Shown here one piece after another: positions 15,488 through 24,304 of a stretch of 64,000 nt of DNA. Origin of the DNA: JABDJL01 sp963664065 (GTDB lineage: Bacteria > Pseudomonadota > Gammaproteobacteria > Xanthomonadales > SZUA-36); assembly GCA_963664065.1 (NCBI GenBank), contig OY760942.1, positions 1,116,001 through 1,180,000 on the forward strand, read 5' to 3'. Position 1 is the stretch's first letter; the number at the start of each line of letters is the position of its first letter. The position numbers and the translations under genes were made by a program. Below the pieces are notes generated by a model, which did not search any database, was not told the origin of the DNA, and saw only the letters and a program-made list of their open reading frames with translations.

Positions 15488-18346
15488 GTGCGTTTTTTCA
15501 GGGTTCATTTGATGACTGTCACACCACTACAAATCCTGTTCGGCGCTACGCTTGCAACTGCCGCTTTTTTGTTGCCGGTAAAAACAGCGGGGCAGGTGTT
15601 ATTGCCCACAGTTGAAGATGTGGCTTTTTTGGTTTCTGATCCTGAAACGAGGAAAGAAACCCTTTTCAGACTGGTTGCAATCGCCCATTTCCTCGCACGA
15701 ACCAGCAAAGTTGAGGCCCCGTTAGTAGCCGGTCTGATAAAGGAAGATCTGGACTGGATCAGGCGTCTGAGTGCACGTCACGGAAAAATGACACTGCGCA
15801 GCCCTGTCCTGGACCCTGCAGCCTGGCTGATTCATATCGAACTTGAACAGCGGCAACTTGAATTCAGCACCCTTGTGTCGCCGTTGGGGCCAGGGCTGGA
15901 AATTTATCTTGAACAGGTATTTGACCGGTCTGGGGAGCGTCTGGCGTCGGTCATTTTGCCTGAATTGCTCTGGCTGACAGAGCCTGATGCGACCAGGATC
16001 TGGAGCCGTTTTAGTGAGCAGTTGGCTGCGGATGAAGAACTGAGGACCGCGGTACTGGAAGCAGATTCCCAATGGCTGAATGATTGGGCAGGTGCTGCTC
16101 TGGATATCAGGAAACCCAAGATTCCCGAGTTGTTTTCCGGTGTGGCCGATTCGCTGGATGTGATGGTTACAAACGCGATTGCGTCAGGACCGCCTGATCT
16201 TGAACGATTAGAACATATCCGGTACATGTTGTTGTCTGCCATGCCTCAACTGGATTCGAACGGGCAGCACGAGGCATCAGCATTTCTACGCTTGGCCAGC
16301 ATGGTGGATGGCTTGCATGAACGCCGGTATTTCTCTGTCGCGGAAGGTTTGATCTCCATAGTAAGCAGTTTGCTTAATCAGACGGTGACCCAGGCTGAAA
16401 GGGAATCTGTTGTCGTAGGGTGGTTGTCGAAAAATATTCCCTTGATATCAGGTCACTACGCCAAGAATTTCTCGATGGTTGACCCTCATCTGAACTCCGC
16501 GCTGGCAGCGTCTTTCGATATTGTGAAAAGTATTTCAAGAGCCAGCGAACCCATCCAGGATGATCTTGTATTGCGTTCCGAGATTGCCGACGTCACCGCC
16601 CAGCTTGCACTGATGATTCCGGATCTGGACTTCTATATTGACCAGCCGGTGCGGGACTCGATTGCAGGTGGAATGGACGCCTGCACCGGCATCATGGCAC
16701 TGCGTGAGGAGGACGGAAGCCCGGCGATGACGCGCGATCTTTATGACGATTGCCAGCAAAGCCTGGTTGACCTTGCCGACAGGGAAGCAAGGGCTGCAGC
16801 ACTGTCGGGTGATCCTGATGGCCCTTTTGGGGAGGATGAACTCGAGCGTGAACTTTCACTAACTTCAGGTCAGCGCATTAACTATGGTATCGGCTACCTC
16901 CATGACCGGTACTCAACCGGTTGCGAGGAGCCTGCCCGGCCTTTACCCAACTCCCTGGAATGGTCAGCATTGGCGACCCTGCTGGCCTGGTTCGCGCAAC
17001 AATCACCGGTATATTTTCAAACACCTGAAAATGAAGTCAGGCTGGAGCGGATGCGCGAGATCGGCCAGGAGCTATTAGCTGTTGTGTCAGAGCAGGTGGA
17101 TTGTTTTGCCGGTGCGGGCGCCGTTATCAGCGACCCGATTACAAGGAGCCTGGTGGATTACCGGGATGCATTGGTGGCCTTGAGTAGCGGAATCAATGCT
17201 GCGGTTTTTGATTTTCGGGGGAAAGTGCTGTCGGATGGTGCTGATGTCGCATTGCAGCATGACTCCTCACAGCCAACCGCATACCGGCCCGATAATCTGA
17301 TGATTGGACCCTGTAACCCTGAAAGAGTATGCGAAATGTCGCATTCACTCACCTCCACGCGAGCCTTGTGGGGCTTGTTTCCGGATGAATACCTGATTGC
17401 CGATCAAACCAGGTTGGGAAATATTGAAATTTGCTACGAGGAAATGGCCTGGGTGCAGAGACGTTCTGAGCAGGTACGTGCAGATGACACAAATGTGGCC
17501 AATTACTTTGGTCACCTGGAATTCAAGTTGAAAGGCCGTTACAGGGGCCTTGAATCTACTCACGATGTGTTTGGATTCCGATTCACCTCTCCGAACGAGC
17601 ATCACTATCTTTTTGCGGCTGCAACAGAAGAGGTGCTGGATGATAATTGTCCTGTTGAATGGATTGGACAGCGTATCGTAACGCCGCTAAAAATCGATCG
17701 TGGTGTAGTGCCCAACCGTCTTACCTACCTGTCGGCGCCGAGGATGCTTCCGTCAAGGCTGATTTCAAACAATTGGGATCGGGGCGCAGAATGGCGTGAC
17801 TGGTTCATCACCGGTATCGGCGTTAAAAGCCTTGATCAAATTCTTTCTGTTGATATCAGCAGCGAGGTGAATCAGCAATTGATGAATCTGCACCGGGCCG
17901 AACAGGCGGCCGTTTTTCAAAGTGTTTTACGTCCGAAGTCTCGTGGTGAGTCCCTCGGAGTCGAGTCACTTTATGAAGAGATGGTACGGCTGACAACCAT
18001 CAAATCCTTGATTCGTCAGCAATTGATGCTTTTTTATCCTCAATTGATAATTGAGTCAGATGAATTACGTAGTGCGATCGCGGGACACGGAGGATTGCTG
18101 GATCGTGAAGTTCTCGCGCGTTTCAGGGCTGATCAGGTTCCGGTCAATTCTCTCAATAGAATCGCTTTTGAACGCCTTGAAAGGATTCGAAAGGAATGGA
18201 ATAGCCAGCCCGAAGCCATTCGGCGAACAGGCTCCATTGCAGGCAGCCAGGCACACGCATTGATGCGCCTGAATGCTCTTTACCGGGCATTCTTCGCTGA
18301 GCCGGCCTCACCTCTCATTCCGGTTTCGGTGGAACCGGTCGATTAA
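15488..18346 (+). CDS. Large exported protein of unknown function
   Basis: This 952-residue protein starts at a GTG preceded by a strong GGAGG (spacing about 5). A signal peptide covers about residues 1-36, ending at VKTAGQ. The remainder is soluble, mostly helical and acidic, with scattered Cys (for example near DACTGI, YDDCQQS, STGCEEP, GPCNPERVCEMS) that could form disulfides in the periplasm. A more beta-rich stretch around 640-740 includes FGHLEFKLKGRY and DVFGFRF. No domain is recognised and no repeat was found. Its 3' end overlaps the convergent DUF2069 gene by 32 bp. The frame is intact throughout, so it is a real gene. Confidence 0.75.
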   Translation: MRFFRVHLMTVTPLQILFGATLATAAFLLPVKTAGQVLLPTVEDVAFLVSDPETRKETLFRLVAIAHFLARTSKVEAPLVAGLIKEDLDWIRRLSARHGKMTLRSPVLDPAAWLIHIELEQRQLEFSTLVSPLGPGLEIYLEQVFDRSGERLASVILPELLWLTEPDATRIWSRFSEQLAADEELRTAVLEADSQWLNDWAGAALDIRKPKIPELFSGVADSLDVMVTNAIASGPPDLERLEHIRYMLLSAMPQLDSNGQHEASAFLRLASMVDGLHERRYFSVAEGLISIVSSLLNQTVTQAERESVVVGWLSKNIPLISGHYAKNFSMVDPHLNSALAASFDIVKSISRASEPIQDDLVLRSEIADVTAQLALMIPDLDFYIDQPVRDSIAGGMDACTGIMALREEDGSPAMTRDLYDDCQQSLVDLADREARAAALSGDPDGPFGEDELERELSLTSGQRINYGIGYLHDRYSTGCEEPARPLPNSLEWSALATLLAWFAQQSPVYFQTPENEVRLERMREIGQELLAVVSEQVDCFAGAGAVISDPITRSLVDYRDALVALSSGINAAVFDFRGKVLSDGADVALQHDSSQPTAYRPDNLMIGPCNPERVCEMSHSLTSTRALWGLFPDEYLIADQTRLGNIEICYEEMAWVQRRSEQVRADDTNVANYFGHLEFKLKGRYRGLESTHDVFGFRFTSPNEHHYLFAAATEEVLDDNCPVEWIGQRIVTPLKIDRGVVPNRLTYLSAPRMLPSRLISNNWDRGAEWRDWFITGIGVKSLDQILSVDISSEVNQQLMNLHRAEQAAVFQSVLRPKSRGESLGVESLYEEMVRLTTIKSLIRQQLMLFYPQLIIESDELRSAIAGHGGLLDREVLARFRADQVPVNSLNRIAFERLERIRKEWNSQPEAIRRTGSIAGSQAHALMRLNALYRAFFAEPASPLIPVSVEPVD

Positions 18347-18671
18347 ACAGCAACAAGCCAAGAAAAAAGCCACAGCTCAGAATCACCTGAATAACGGCAG
18401 GGATGCGTTGTTCTGCGTTGCTCCAGGTCTCCATCACAGCAATGATGAAGTAAAGCATTGTCAGGAACGTACACCAGACCAGTGCTTTATGGCGGGTCTT
18501 CAGTACTCCGGCGGACAACAGCAATAGCGGTACAGCTGCAACGATAGCGAGAATCCAGTTACTGCTTCCCAACGGTGGGGGCAATATTGCGTGCCAGCAC
18601 AATTGCCAAAACACCAGACCGGCCCAGGAGAAACGAATCAATTGCCGGCCGGTGTTGCGGGGTTCGATCAT
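18315..18671 (-). CDS. DUF2069 membrane protein
   Basis: This 118-residue protein has three to four hydrophobic helices and the DUF2069 pattern (FSWAGLVFWQLCWH, LVWCTFLTMLYFIIAVMETW). Such genes commonly sit beside wrbA and arsC in gammaproteobacteria, exactly as here (6 bp after wrbA). Function is unknown. The last 32 bp overlap the convergent large exported protein gene. Confidence 0.85.
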   Translation of the reverse strand: MIEPRNTGRQLIRFSWAGLVFWQLCWHAILPPPLGSSNWILAIVAAVPLLLLSAGVLKTRHKALVWCTFLTMLYFIIAVMETWSNAEQRIPAVIQVILSCGFFLGLLLFNRPVPPKPE

Positions 18672-18677
18672 GAAAGA

Positions 18678-19268
18678 CTATGGATTGAGTTTGAGGGCAA
18701 TTTTTGTAAGCCGTCTTCCCAATGCATTGCAAAGTTCTGATTCGATACTGTCCAAAGAATTTTCCCCTTCCCAGCCAGAGTAATGGCTGGCGCCATACGG
18801 CGTGCCACCCGACCGCGTCCTGATAATTCCCGGTTCGGTATAGGGCAGGCCGGCGATCAACATTCCATGGTGCATCAGCGGCAGCATCATGCTCAAAAGC
18901 GTGCTTTCCTGGCCGCCGTGCAGGGAAGCCGTGGAGGTGAAAACAGCAGCTGGCTTGCCGGCCATTGTGCCCGAAAACCACTCGGCTGAAGTGCCATCGA
19001 TAAAGTACTTCAATGCTGCGGCCATATTGCCGAAACGGGTGGGGCTGCCCATGATCAGACCGGCGCACTCGGCCAGGTCCTCCCTGCATGCGTATGGCGG
19101 CCCACTGTCCGGTACCGGGTCCAGATGTTTCGAAGGATCATCGCTCACAGGTGCCACAGTGCGCAATCGGGCACTGGCTCCGTCAACGCTATCTATGCCG
19201 CGAACTACCTGACGTGCCATGGCTTCTGTGTGGCCATGAAGGCTGTAATAAAGGACCAGGATTTCCAA
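18678..19268 (-). CDS. wrbA: NAD(P)H:quinone oxidoreductase, WrbA type
   Basis: This 196-residue flavodoxin-fold protein opens with EILVLYYSLHGHTEAMA (FMN phosphate loop) and has GSPTRFGNMAAALKYFID and FTSTASLHGGQESTLLSM, all typical of WrbA. It performs two-electron reduction of quinones with NAD(P)H, avoiding semiquinone radicals. The start is a TTG at 19268, supported by GGGAGG about 6 nt upstream; no better in-frame start exists. It lies in the arsC-wrbA-DUF2069 cluster, 11 bp downstream of arsC. Confidence 0.92.
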   Translation of the reverse strand: MEILVLYYSLHGHTEAMARQVVRGIDSVDGASARLRTVAPVSDDPSKHLDPVPDSGPPYACREDLAECAGLIMGSPTRFGNMAAALKYFIDGTSAEWFSGTMAGKPAAVFTSTASLHGGQESTLLSMMLPLMHHGMLIAGLPYTEPGIIRTRSGGTPYGASHYSGWEGENSLDSIESELCNALGRRLTKIALKLNP

Positions 19269-19279
19269 GCTTTCCTCCC

Positions 19280-19627
19280 TCAGAGTATGGCCAGTACTGA
19301 TTCAGGAGGCCTGCCGACCGCTGCCTTGCCATTTGCAAGCACGATCGGGCGTTCGATCAACCTGGGAGTGGCTACCATTGATTTGATCAACTGCTCTTCG
19401 CCGAGATCCGGGTTGTCGAGGCCTTGCTCCGAATACTCGTCCTCGCCTTTTCGCATCAGTTCTCTTGGGCTGCGTCCAAGGCTGATGAGAATGGATTTAA
19501 GTTGTTCTGCGTCCGGAGGTGTCTCCAGATACAAGATCACCTCCGGGTCATGGCCCCGATCTCTGAGTAGCTGCAGTGTTGCGCGGGATTTCGAGCACCT
19601 GGGGTTATGAAAAATCTTTACTGGCAC
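19280..19627 (-). CDS. arsC: Arsenate reductase-like ArsC family protein
   Basis: This 115-residue glutaredoxin-linked ArsC-family protein has FHNPRCSKSRATLQLL with the catalytic Cys near residue 10, the typical RGHDPEVILYLETPP strand, and a C-terminal RPIVLANGKAAVGRPPE block with the substrate-binding Arg residues. It may reduce arsenate, or act as the housekeeping YfgD-like member that accompanies wrbA. The start is a GTG at 19627. No arsenic regulator or pump is nearby, so a stress-housekeeping role is likely. Confidence 0.9.
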   Translation of the reverse strand: MPVKIFHNPRCSKSRATLQLLRDRGHDPEVILYLETPPDAEQLKSILISLGRSPRELMRKGEDEYSEQGLDNPDLGEEQLIKSMVATPRLIERPIVLANGKAAVGRPPESVLAIL

Positions 19628-19672
19628 GATACCTGTTCCTTAATTGGCCTGATCGGGCATTTTAACAACAGT

Positions 19673-19719
19673 GGGGTCAGGTACAATTGAATCGGTGGGA
19701 TTTTATTGTACCTGACCCC
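19673..19719. repeat. GGGGTCAG-ended inverted repeat, second copy
   Basis: GGGGTCAGGTACAAT at 19673-19687 is complementary to ATTGTACCTGACCCC at 19705-19719, with a 17-nt centre. It shares the outer GGGGTCAG with the repeats at 9774 and 49656 but has a different inner arm. It lies between the divergent arsC and YihY-type genes. Confidence 0.8.
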
Positions 19720-19770
19720 GTTTGGCTGTGATTGAGACGTGCCGTGAAAGAAGTAGAAAATTTCAACAAT

Positions 19771-20973
19771 ATGCAGCGCGTCCGGCAGCTGGCTGCCCAT
19801 GTGTGGCGTCATTTCAGGCAGGATCGCTGTTTTGAGGAGGCGGCATCGCTGGGCTATACCAGCCTGTTGGCCATCGTGCCGCTGTTCGCCGTGGTATTTG
19901 GCGTCGCGTCTGCGTTTCCTGTATTTGACCGATGGGTACTGGAACTCCAGTCTTTCATTTTTGATAATTTTATTCCGGCTTCAGGAGCGCAAATACAGGG
20001 ATACATTTCCGGTTTCCTGGGCAGTGTCAGCCGGCTGACACTACCTGGTACTTTTTTCCTGATCCTGACGGCATTGCTGTTGATGATGCGTATTGAGAAG
20101 GCATTCAACCGGATATGGCGGGTTCCGGTGGCCCGCGGTATTGTTAATCGTATCGTCATGTACTGGGCTGTGCTGACACTGGGCCCCCTGGCTTTGGGAG
20201 CAGCAACCGCCCTGAGTGCTATACCGGCTTTTGACGCACTTGGTTTATATGGTGGCGATACGGGTGCGCTGCGTTCCGCGGGAATATTCATGCTGACCTG
20301 GCTGGCGTTTTCGCTGACATTCCTGCTGGTCCCAAACCGCAGTGTAAAAGTACTGCACGCGAGCATTGGTGCGCTTTTATCAACGATACTGTTTTCCATG
20401 GCAAAGACCGGGTTTGTGGTGTTCGTGGGCCGGGCCAGCTTTAACGTGACTTACGGCACACTGGCCACGATCCCGATATTCCTGTTTTGGCTATACCTGG
20501 TATGGATCGTAATTTTGCTGGGCGCTTCACTGGCAGCATCTCTGACCACCTTCAGTGACAGGCGCAGCGAATGGAGCTGGCCATGGGAGTGGGAATTTCT
20601 GCTCGCCTACCGTTTGGTCGGTCATTTATGGGAAGCACAACGGGGCGGCAGTCCAATTTCCCAGGAAGACCTTTTGCTGACGGAGAAAGGTGTTCCTGAT
20701 TCGCTGCTTCAAAAGCTGCTTGAACAGTTCCTGAATTCAGGTTTTGTGACACGCGATCAGCAGGACAACTGGCTACTGGCCCGTGACCTGGATCACCTTT
20801 GCCTGCTCGACCTCTACCAGGCCGGTCACTATCACCTGCCCATGGGTCAGTCTCCACAAGTACCAACGGAAAGCAAGTGGGACCAGGCCTTTTTGGACGC
20901 AACATCATCGCAATCCCTGAGAATGAACCGCTCTTTGAAATCGATGTACCGGGTGACAGATGGTGCCAGCTGA
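19771..20973 (+). CDS. YihY/BrkB family inner-membrane protein
   Basis: From the ATG at 19771 it has 400 residues; in-frame GTG (19744) and TTG (19732) starts are possible. The first 280 residues carry the family signature: DRCFEEAASLGYTSLLAIVP, RIEKAFNRIW, about six membrane helices and the segment NVTYGTLATIPIFLFWLYL. A cytosolic C-terminal tail of about 130 residues includes a winged-helix-like stretch (EDLLLTEKGVPDSLLQKLLE). Members were once misnamed RNase BN. The physiological role is not settled. The GGGGTCAG repeat lies just upstream. Confidence 0.85.
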   Translation: MQRVRQLAAHVWRHFRQDRCFEEAASLGYTSLLAIVPLFAVVFGVASAFPVFDRWVLELQSFIFDNFIPASGAQIQGYISGFLGSVSRLTLPGTFFLILTALLLMMRIEKAFNRIWRVPVARGIVNRIVMYWAVLTLGPLALGAATALSAIPAFDALGLYGGDTGALRSAGIFMLTWLAFSLTFLLVPNRSVKVLHASIGALLSTILFSMAKTGFVVFVGRASFNVTYGTLATIPIFLFWLYLVWIVILLGASLAASLTTFSDRRSEWSWPWEWEFLLAYRLVGHLWEAQRGGSPISQEDLLLTEKGVPDSLLQKLLEQFLNSGFVTRDQQDNWLLARDLDHLCLLDLYQAGHYHLPMGQSPQVPTESKWDQAFLDATSSQSLRMNRSLKSMYRVTDGAS

Positions 20974-21020
20974 GTTGGCTTTTTTGGGAATTAATACACC
21001 ACTTGAATCATTTTCCCGCC

Positions 21021-21290
21021 ATGGTTGAGTGCCGGCGTTTCAGAATTGAAGGACGGGTACAGGGCGTTTGGTTCAGGGAATCAACCCGGCATCAAGCCGA
21101 TTTGCACGGCATTGGCGGTTACGCACGCAATTGTATGGATGGCAGCGTTGAGGTGGTGGCCTGCGGATCGGAAACTGCGATTGTTGCGTTGCGGGACTGG
21201 CTGCAAAAGGGACCACGATTGGCCCGGGTCAGCAAGGTTGAGGAATGGCCCTGGGAAGGCCCCTGCAGCGAAGGTTTTTTGACTCGCTAA
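21021..21290 (+). CDS. acyP: Acylphosphatase
   Basis: The protein is 89 residues from the ATG at 21021. The phosphate-binding loop is GRVQGVWFRESTRHQA with the catalytic Arg, and the conserved Asn sits in GGYARNCMDGSVEVVACG. It hydrolyses carboxyl-phosphate bonds such as acetyl phosphate. A longer frame beginning at 20799 is only the antisense or out-of-frame part of the YihY gene. It converges on rnhB with 9 bp between stops. Confidence 0.92.
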   Translation: MVECRRFRIEGRVQGVWFRESTRHQADLHGIGGYARNCMDGSVEVVACGSETAIVALRDWLQKGPRLARVSKVEEWPWEGPCSEGFLTR

Positions 21291-21299
21291 ATATGCGGG

Positions 21300-21902
21300 T
21301 TAGAGCAGTTTCGGTTCCAATGCTTCCCGGACCGGCGCGAATGTTTTGCGGTGAATCGGGCAGGGGCCAAATTCCTTCAATAATCGCAAGTGTTCCGGGG
21401 TTGGATAACCCTTGTTGTGGTCGAAACCGTATTGCGGATACTCCTGGTGATATCGAGCCATGATTTCATCGCGGGTCACCTTGGCGAGAATAGAAGCAGC
21501 CGAAATCGCCGGAACCCAGTGATCCCCCGCGATGATCGTATGCACTTCGCAGTCAAGTTCCGGGGCGCGGTTTCCATCTACCAGGGTCAGGGTAGGTGCC
21601 GGAGCCAATGCCTGCACAGCGCGTTGCATTCCGATCAAAGTTGCTGCCAGGATGTTCAGCTGTTCAATTTCTGGTACATCTACGATTTCAATAGCCGATG
21701 AAAGCGCCTGATCCTGAATGGCAGGGAACAACGACTCCCGCAGTTCCCTTGTTAAGCGCTTCGAGTCGTCAAGTTCATCCAGATCATATTTGGCCGGCAG
21801 AATGACCGCTGCGACAACCACCGGACCGGCGAGCGGACCACGACCCGCCTCATCGACACCTGCAATTCGGTGATGTGTACCGGTTATTGACGAAAGCTTC
21901 AT
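21300..21902 (-). CDS. rnhB: Ribonuclease HII
   Basis: This 200-residue enzyme cleaves RNA in RNA-DNA hybrids and single ribonucleotides. The active-site motif GVDEAGRGPLAGPVVVAAV gives the DEDD acids, with the third Asp in LTLVDGNRAPEL and the Ser/Lys region in AISAASILAKVTRDEIM. Its ATG overlaps the lpxB stop (TAATG). It is the last gene of the rpsB-to-rnhB run; dnaE, which often follows in this phylum, is not here. Confidence 0.96.
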   Translation of the reverse strand: MKLSSITGTHHRIAGVDEAGRGPLAGPVVVAAVILPAKYDLDELDDSKRLTRELRESLFPAIQDQALSSAIEIVDVPEIEQLNILAATLIGMQRAVQALAPAPTLTLVDGNRAPELDCEVHTIIAGDHWVPAISAASILAKVTRDEIMARYHQEYPQYGFDHNKGYPTPEHLRLLKEFGPCPIHRKTFAPVREALEPKLL

Positions 21903-23053
21903 TAGCTTTTATCCAGCAGGCCCCTGATTGAAGCAGCAGCGGTGGCAGCTGCATTTTTTCTGAGATGCCTGTGAAGGATTGAAAATCTTTGATCAACTGA
22001 TTCCTGGCGTCCAGAATCATCCAGCCATGCGAAGGCTTCTTCGGCGATCCTGTCTGCGTTCACTTCGTGCTGGCCAAGCTCCGGCACCAGTTTTTCGCCA
22101 GCCAGGACATTCGGCAAGGAGAAGAACTTACTCTTGAACAGGTTAAGAGACTTTACGATCGCATAGGTAATCGAACTGAGCCGATAAACCACCACCATGG
22201 GCCGATTGACCAGCATCGTTTCCAGGGTTGCGGTTCCGGAAGCACAAAGCACCAGGTCAGCGGCTTCTATGGCAAGGCGGGCCTGGCCGTCAATCATGCT
22301 GCAATCCAGATCCGGATGTTTTTCCAGAACAGACTGGAAAATCGTCCTGATTTCTTCTCCAGCCATAGGTGCAACGAATTTGGTTTTCGATTTGCGTTGT
22401 GCCAATTTACTTGCCGCTCCCAACAAGTGTGAGCTCAATCGTTCCACTTCTGCGCGGCGGCTACCCGGTAAAATTGCAATACAGGGGTCTAAGGGATTCA
22501 GGCCGAGTTGCAATCGGGCACCGTGCTTATCTGTTTCGTCACTGATTTCATCGGCCATCGGATGACCCGTGTATTCAGCGTCGACTCCATGGGTTTTGTA
22601 AAGCTCTGGCTCGAAAGGGAAAAGGCAGAGCACAAGATCGGCACACTTACCGATATTTTTTATGCGGCTCTGTCTCCAGGCCCAGACGGACGGGCTGACA
22701 TAGTGAACTGTCGGAATTCCAGCCGTCTTCAATTTTCTTTCCAGCCCGAGGTTAAAATCAGGGGCGTCTATGCCGATGAAAACATCCGGTTTCTGTTCAA
22801 GCAGGCGATTTCGCAATTGCTTCCGCAGGATTAACAATCGGGGCAGGTGGGACAATACTTCGGTCAATCCCATCACGGCGAGTTCATCACTGTCCCACCA
22901 GGTTTCAAGCCCCTGGGCTTTCATTAACGGCCCACCAACACCGGCGAAACGAGCCCCGGGCAGTATTTTCCCAAGTTCACGGATGAGGGCTCCGCCCAGC
23001 TGGTCACCGGAAGCTTCTCCAGCAACAAGGGCTATTAGCGGCTTAGCCTGCAT
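21902..23053 (-). CDS. lpxB: Lipid-A-disaccharide synthase
   Basis: This 383-residue GT19 glycosyltransferase joins UDP-2,3-diacylglucosamine and lipid X at the inner membrane. It begins with LIALVAGEASGDQLGGALI, contains VHYVSPSVWAWRQSRI and LCLFPFEPELY, and has the nucleotide-binding ILPGSRRAEVERL and CASGTATLETML. It follows lpxA by 12 bp. Typical length and no lost motif. Confidence 0.97.
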   Translation of the reverse strand: MQAKPLIALVAGEASGDQLGGALIRELGKILPGARFAGVGGPLMKAQGLETWWDSDELAVMGLTEVLSHLPRLLILRKQLRNRLLEQKPDVFIGIDAPDFNLGLERKLKTAGIPTVHYVSPSVWAWRQSRIKNIGKCADLVLCLFPFEPELYKTHGVDAEYTGHPMADEISDETDKHGARLQLGLNPLDPCIAILPGSRRAEVERLSSHLLGAASKLAQRKSKTKFVAPMAGEEIRTIFQSVLEKHPDLDCSMIDGQARLAIEAADLVLCASGTATLETMLVNRPMVVVYRLSSITYAIVKSLNLFKSKFFSLPNVLAGEKLVPELGQHEVNADRIAEEAFAWLDDSGRQESVDQRFSILHRHLRKNAAATAAASIRGLLDKS

Positions 23054-23065
23054 ACTGCACGCTCT

Positions 23066-23839
23066 TCACCTGATAATACTGCGCTCGACATGGTCTAAGA
23101 ATTCGATAAGCGTCGCGATTTCACCTGACTCTTCTGCCATGCAAGCAAGCTTTTGTCGCGCATCCTCCAGCGACAGGCCTGAACGATAAAGCGTGCGGTA
23201 GGCGCTACGCACATTCCGAATCTGCTCAGGGGTGAACCCTCGACGTTTAAGGCCCTCGGTATTTACGCCTTTTGCTTTTGCTTTCTCACCGGAAACCGTG
23301 ACATAAGGGGGTATGCTCTGGTTTACAAAACTGGCGAATGACACAAAAGAATTCGTGCCGATTTCTACAAACTGATGCACACCCGCAAACCCTGAAAGTA
23401 TCGCATGGTCGCCGATCGTGACATGGCCACCCAGTGTTGCGTTGTTGGCCATGATTACATTGTTGCCAATGATGCAATCATGGGCTATGTGCACATAGGC
23501 CATGATCCAGTTGTCATTGCCAATGCGGGTGACACCGCCACCCTGGGCTGTGCCGGTATTGAAGGTGCAGAATTCTCGAATTGTGTTGTTATTTCCAATG
23601 ACCAACCCGGTATCTTCGCCGGCATATTTTTTGTCCTGTGGCTGCTCTCCAATCGAGCAAAACTGGAAAACATTATTGTTCTCACCAATCGTCGTTCTTC
23701 CCTTGATAACGACATGCGGCCCAATCCGGGTTTTTGAGCCAATGGAAACTTTGGGACCTACGATTGAATAAGCGCCGACTTCAACATCTTCAGCTATGGA
23801 AGCATCGGGACTGATGATGGCCGTGGAATGCGCCTTCAC
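23066..23839 (-). CDS. lpxA: UDP-N-acetylglucosamine acyltransferase
   Basis: This 257-residue left-handed beta-helix enzyme transfers R-3-hydroxyacyl from ACP to UDP-GlcNAc, the first step of lipid A. Hexapeptide repeats run from about residue 6 to 180 (for example IGPHVVIKGRTTIGENN and IGNNVIMANNATLGGHVTIG, with the catalytic-His region at YVHIAHDC). The C-terminus is the helical NTEGLKRRGFTPEQIRNV block. It lies 3 bp after fabZ. Confidence 0.97.
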   Translation of the reverse strand: MKAHSTAIISPDASIAEDVEVGAYSIVGPKVSIGSKTRIGPHVVIKGRTTIGENNNVFQFCSIGEQPQDKKYAGEDTGLVIGNNNTIREFCTFNTGTAQGGGVTRIGNDNWIMAYVHIAHDCIIGNNVIMANNATLGGHVTIGDHAILSGFAGVHQFVEIGTNSFVSFASFVNQSIPPYVTVSGEKAKAKGVNTEGLKRRGFTPEQIRNVRSAYRTLYRSGLSLEDARQKLACMAEESGEIATLIEFLDHVERSIIR

Positions 23840-23842
23840 GGC

Positions 23843-24304
23843 TCAGGACCTCCCTGCGCAAAGCACTTCGGCGCGTGCGACCTGCTTGCCATCCACCAGA
23901 GCCTGGCATGCATACAAGCCCATTCCATGCATCAGGCGTTTCTGGACAACCTCGAGTACCAGTTGGTCGCCGGGTATTACGATTTTGCTGAATCGGGCTT
24001 TATCGATTTTGACCAGGTAATAAAGGCCGATATCTGCCTTTTTCGCGGACGCACTCACAAATGCCAGTATCCCGGATGCCTGCGCCAGCGCCTCGATGAT
24101 CAGCACACCCGGCATAACTGGGTTCTCAGGAAAATGCCCGGGAAAGTAGGGCTCATTGACGGTGACGTTCTTGATCGCCGTGAGTTTTTTTACCGGTTCT
24201 GCCTCCCACGATAACACCCGGTCAACCAGCTGAAACGGGTAGCGGTGTGGCAGCATTTGCATAATTTCTTTAACTTCGATTGCCGACATTGAATTTTCGC
24301 TCAT
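23843..24304 (-). CDS. fabZ: 3-hydroxyacyl-ACP dehydratase FabZ
   Basis: This 153-residue hot-dog fold enzyme dehydrates 3-hydroxyacyl-ACP in fatty-acid elongation and competes with LpxA for hydroxymyristoyl-ACP. It has the HRYPFQLVDRVLSWE active-site His and FPGHFPENPVMPGVLIIEAL with the catalytic Glu. Its ATG overlaps the lpxD stop (ATGA), so translation is coupled. Confidence 0.97.
   Translation of the reverse strand: MSENSMSAIEVKEIMQMLPHRYPFQLVDRVLSWEAEPVKKLTAIKNVTVNEPYFPGHFPENPVMPGVLIIEALAQASGILAFVSASAKKADIGLYYLVKIDKARFSKIVIPGDQLVLEVVQKRLMHGMGLYACQALVDGKQVARAEVLCAGRS

Noticed and set aside
20799..21020. Longer reading frame for the acylphosphatase
   Set aside because: The extension lies within the YihY gene in another frame; the conserved domain starts at the ATG at 21021.
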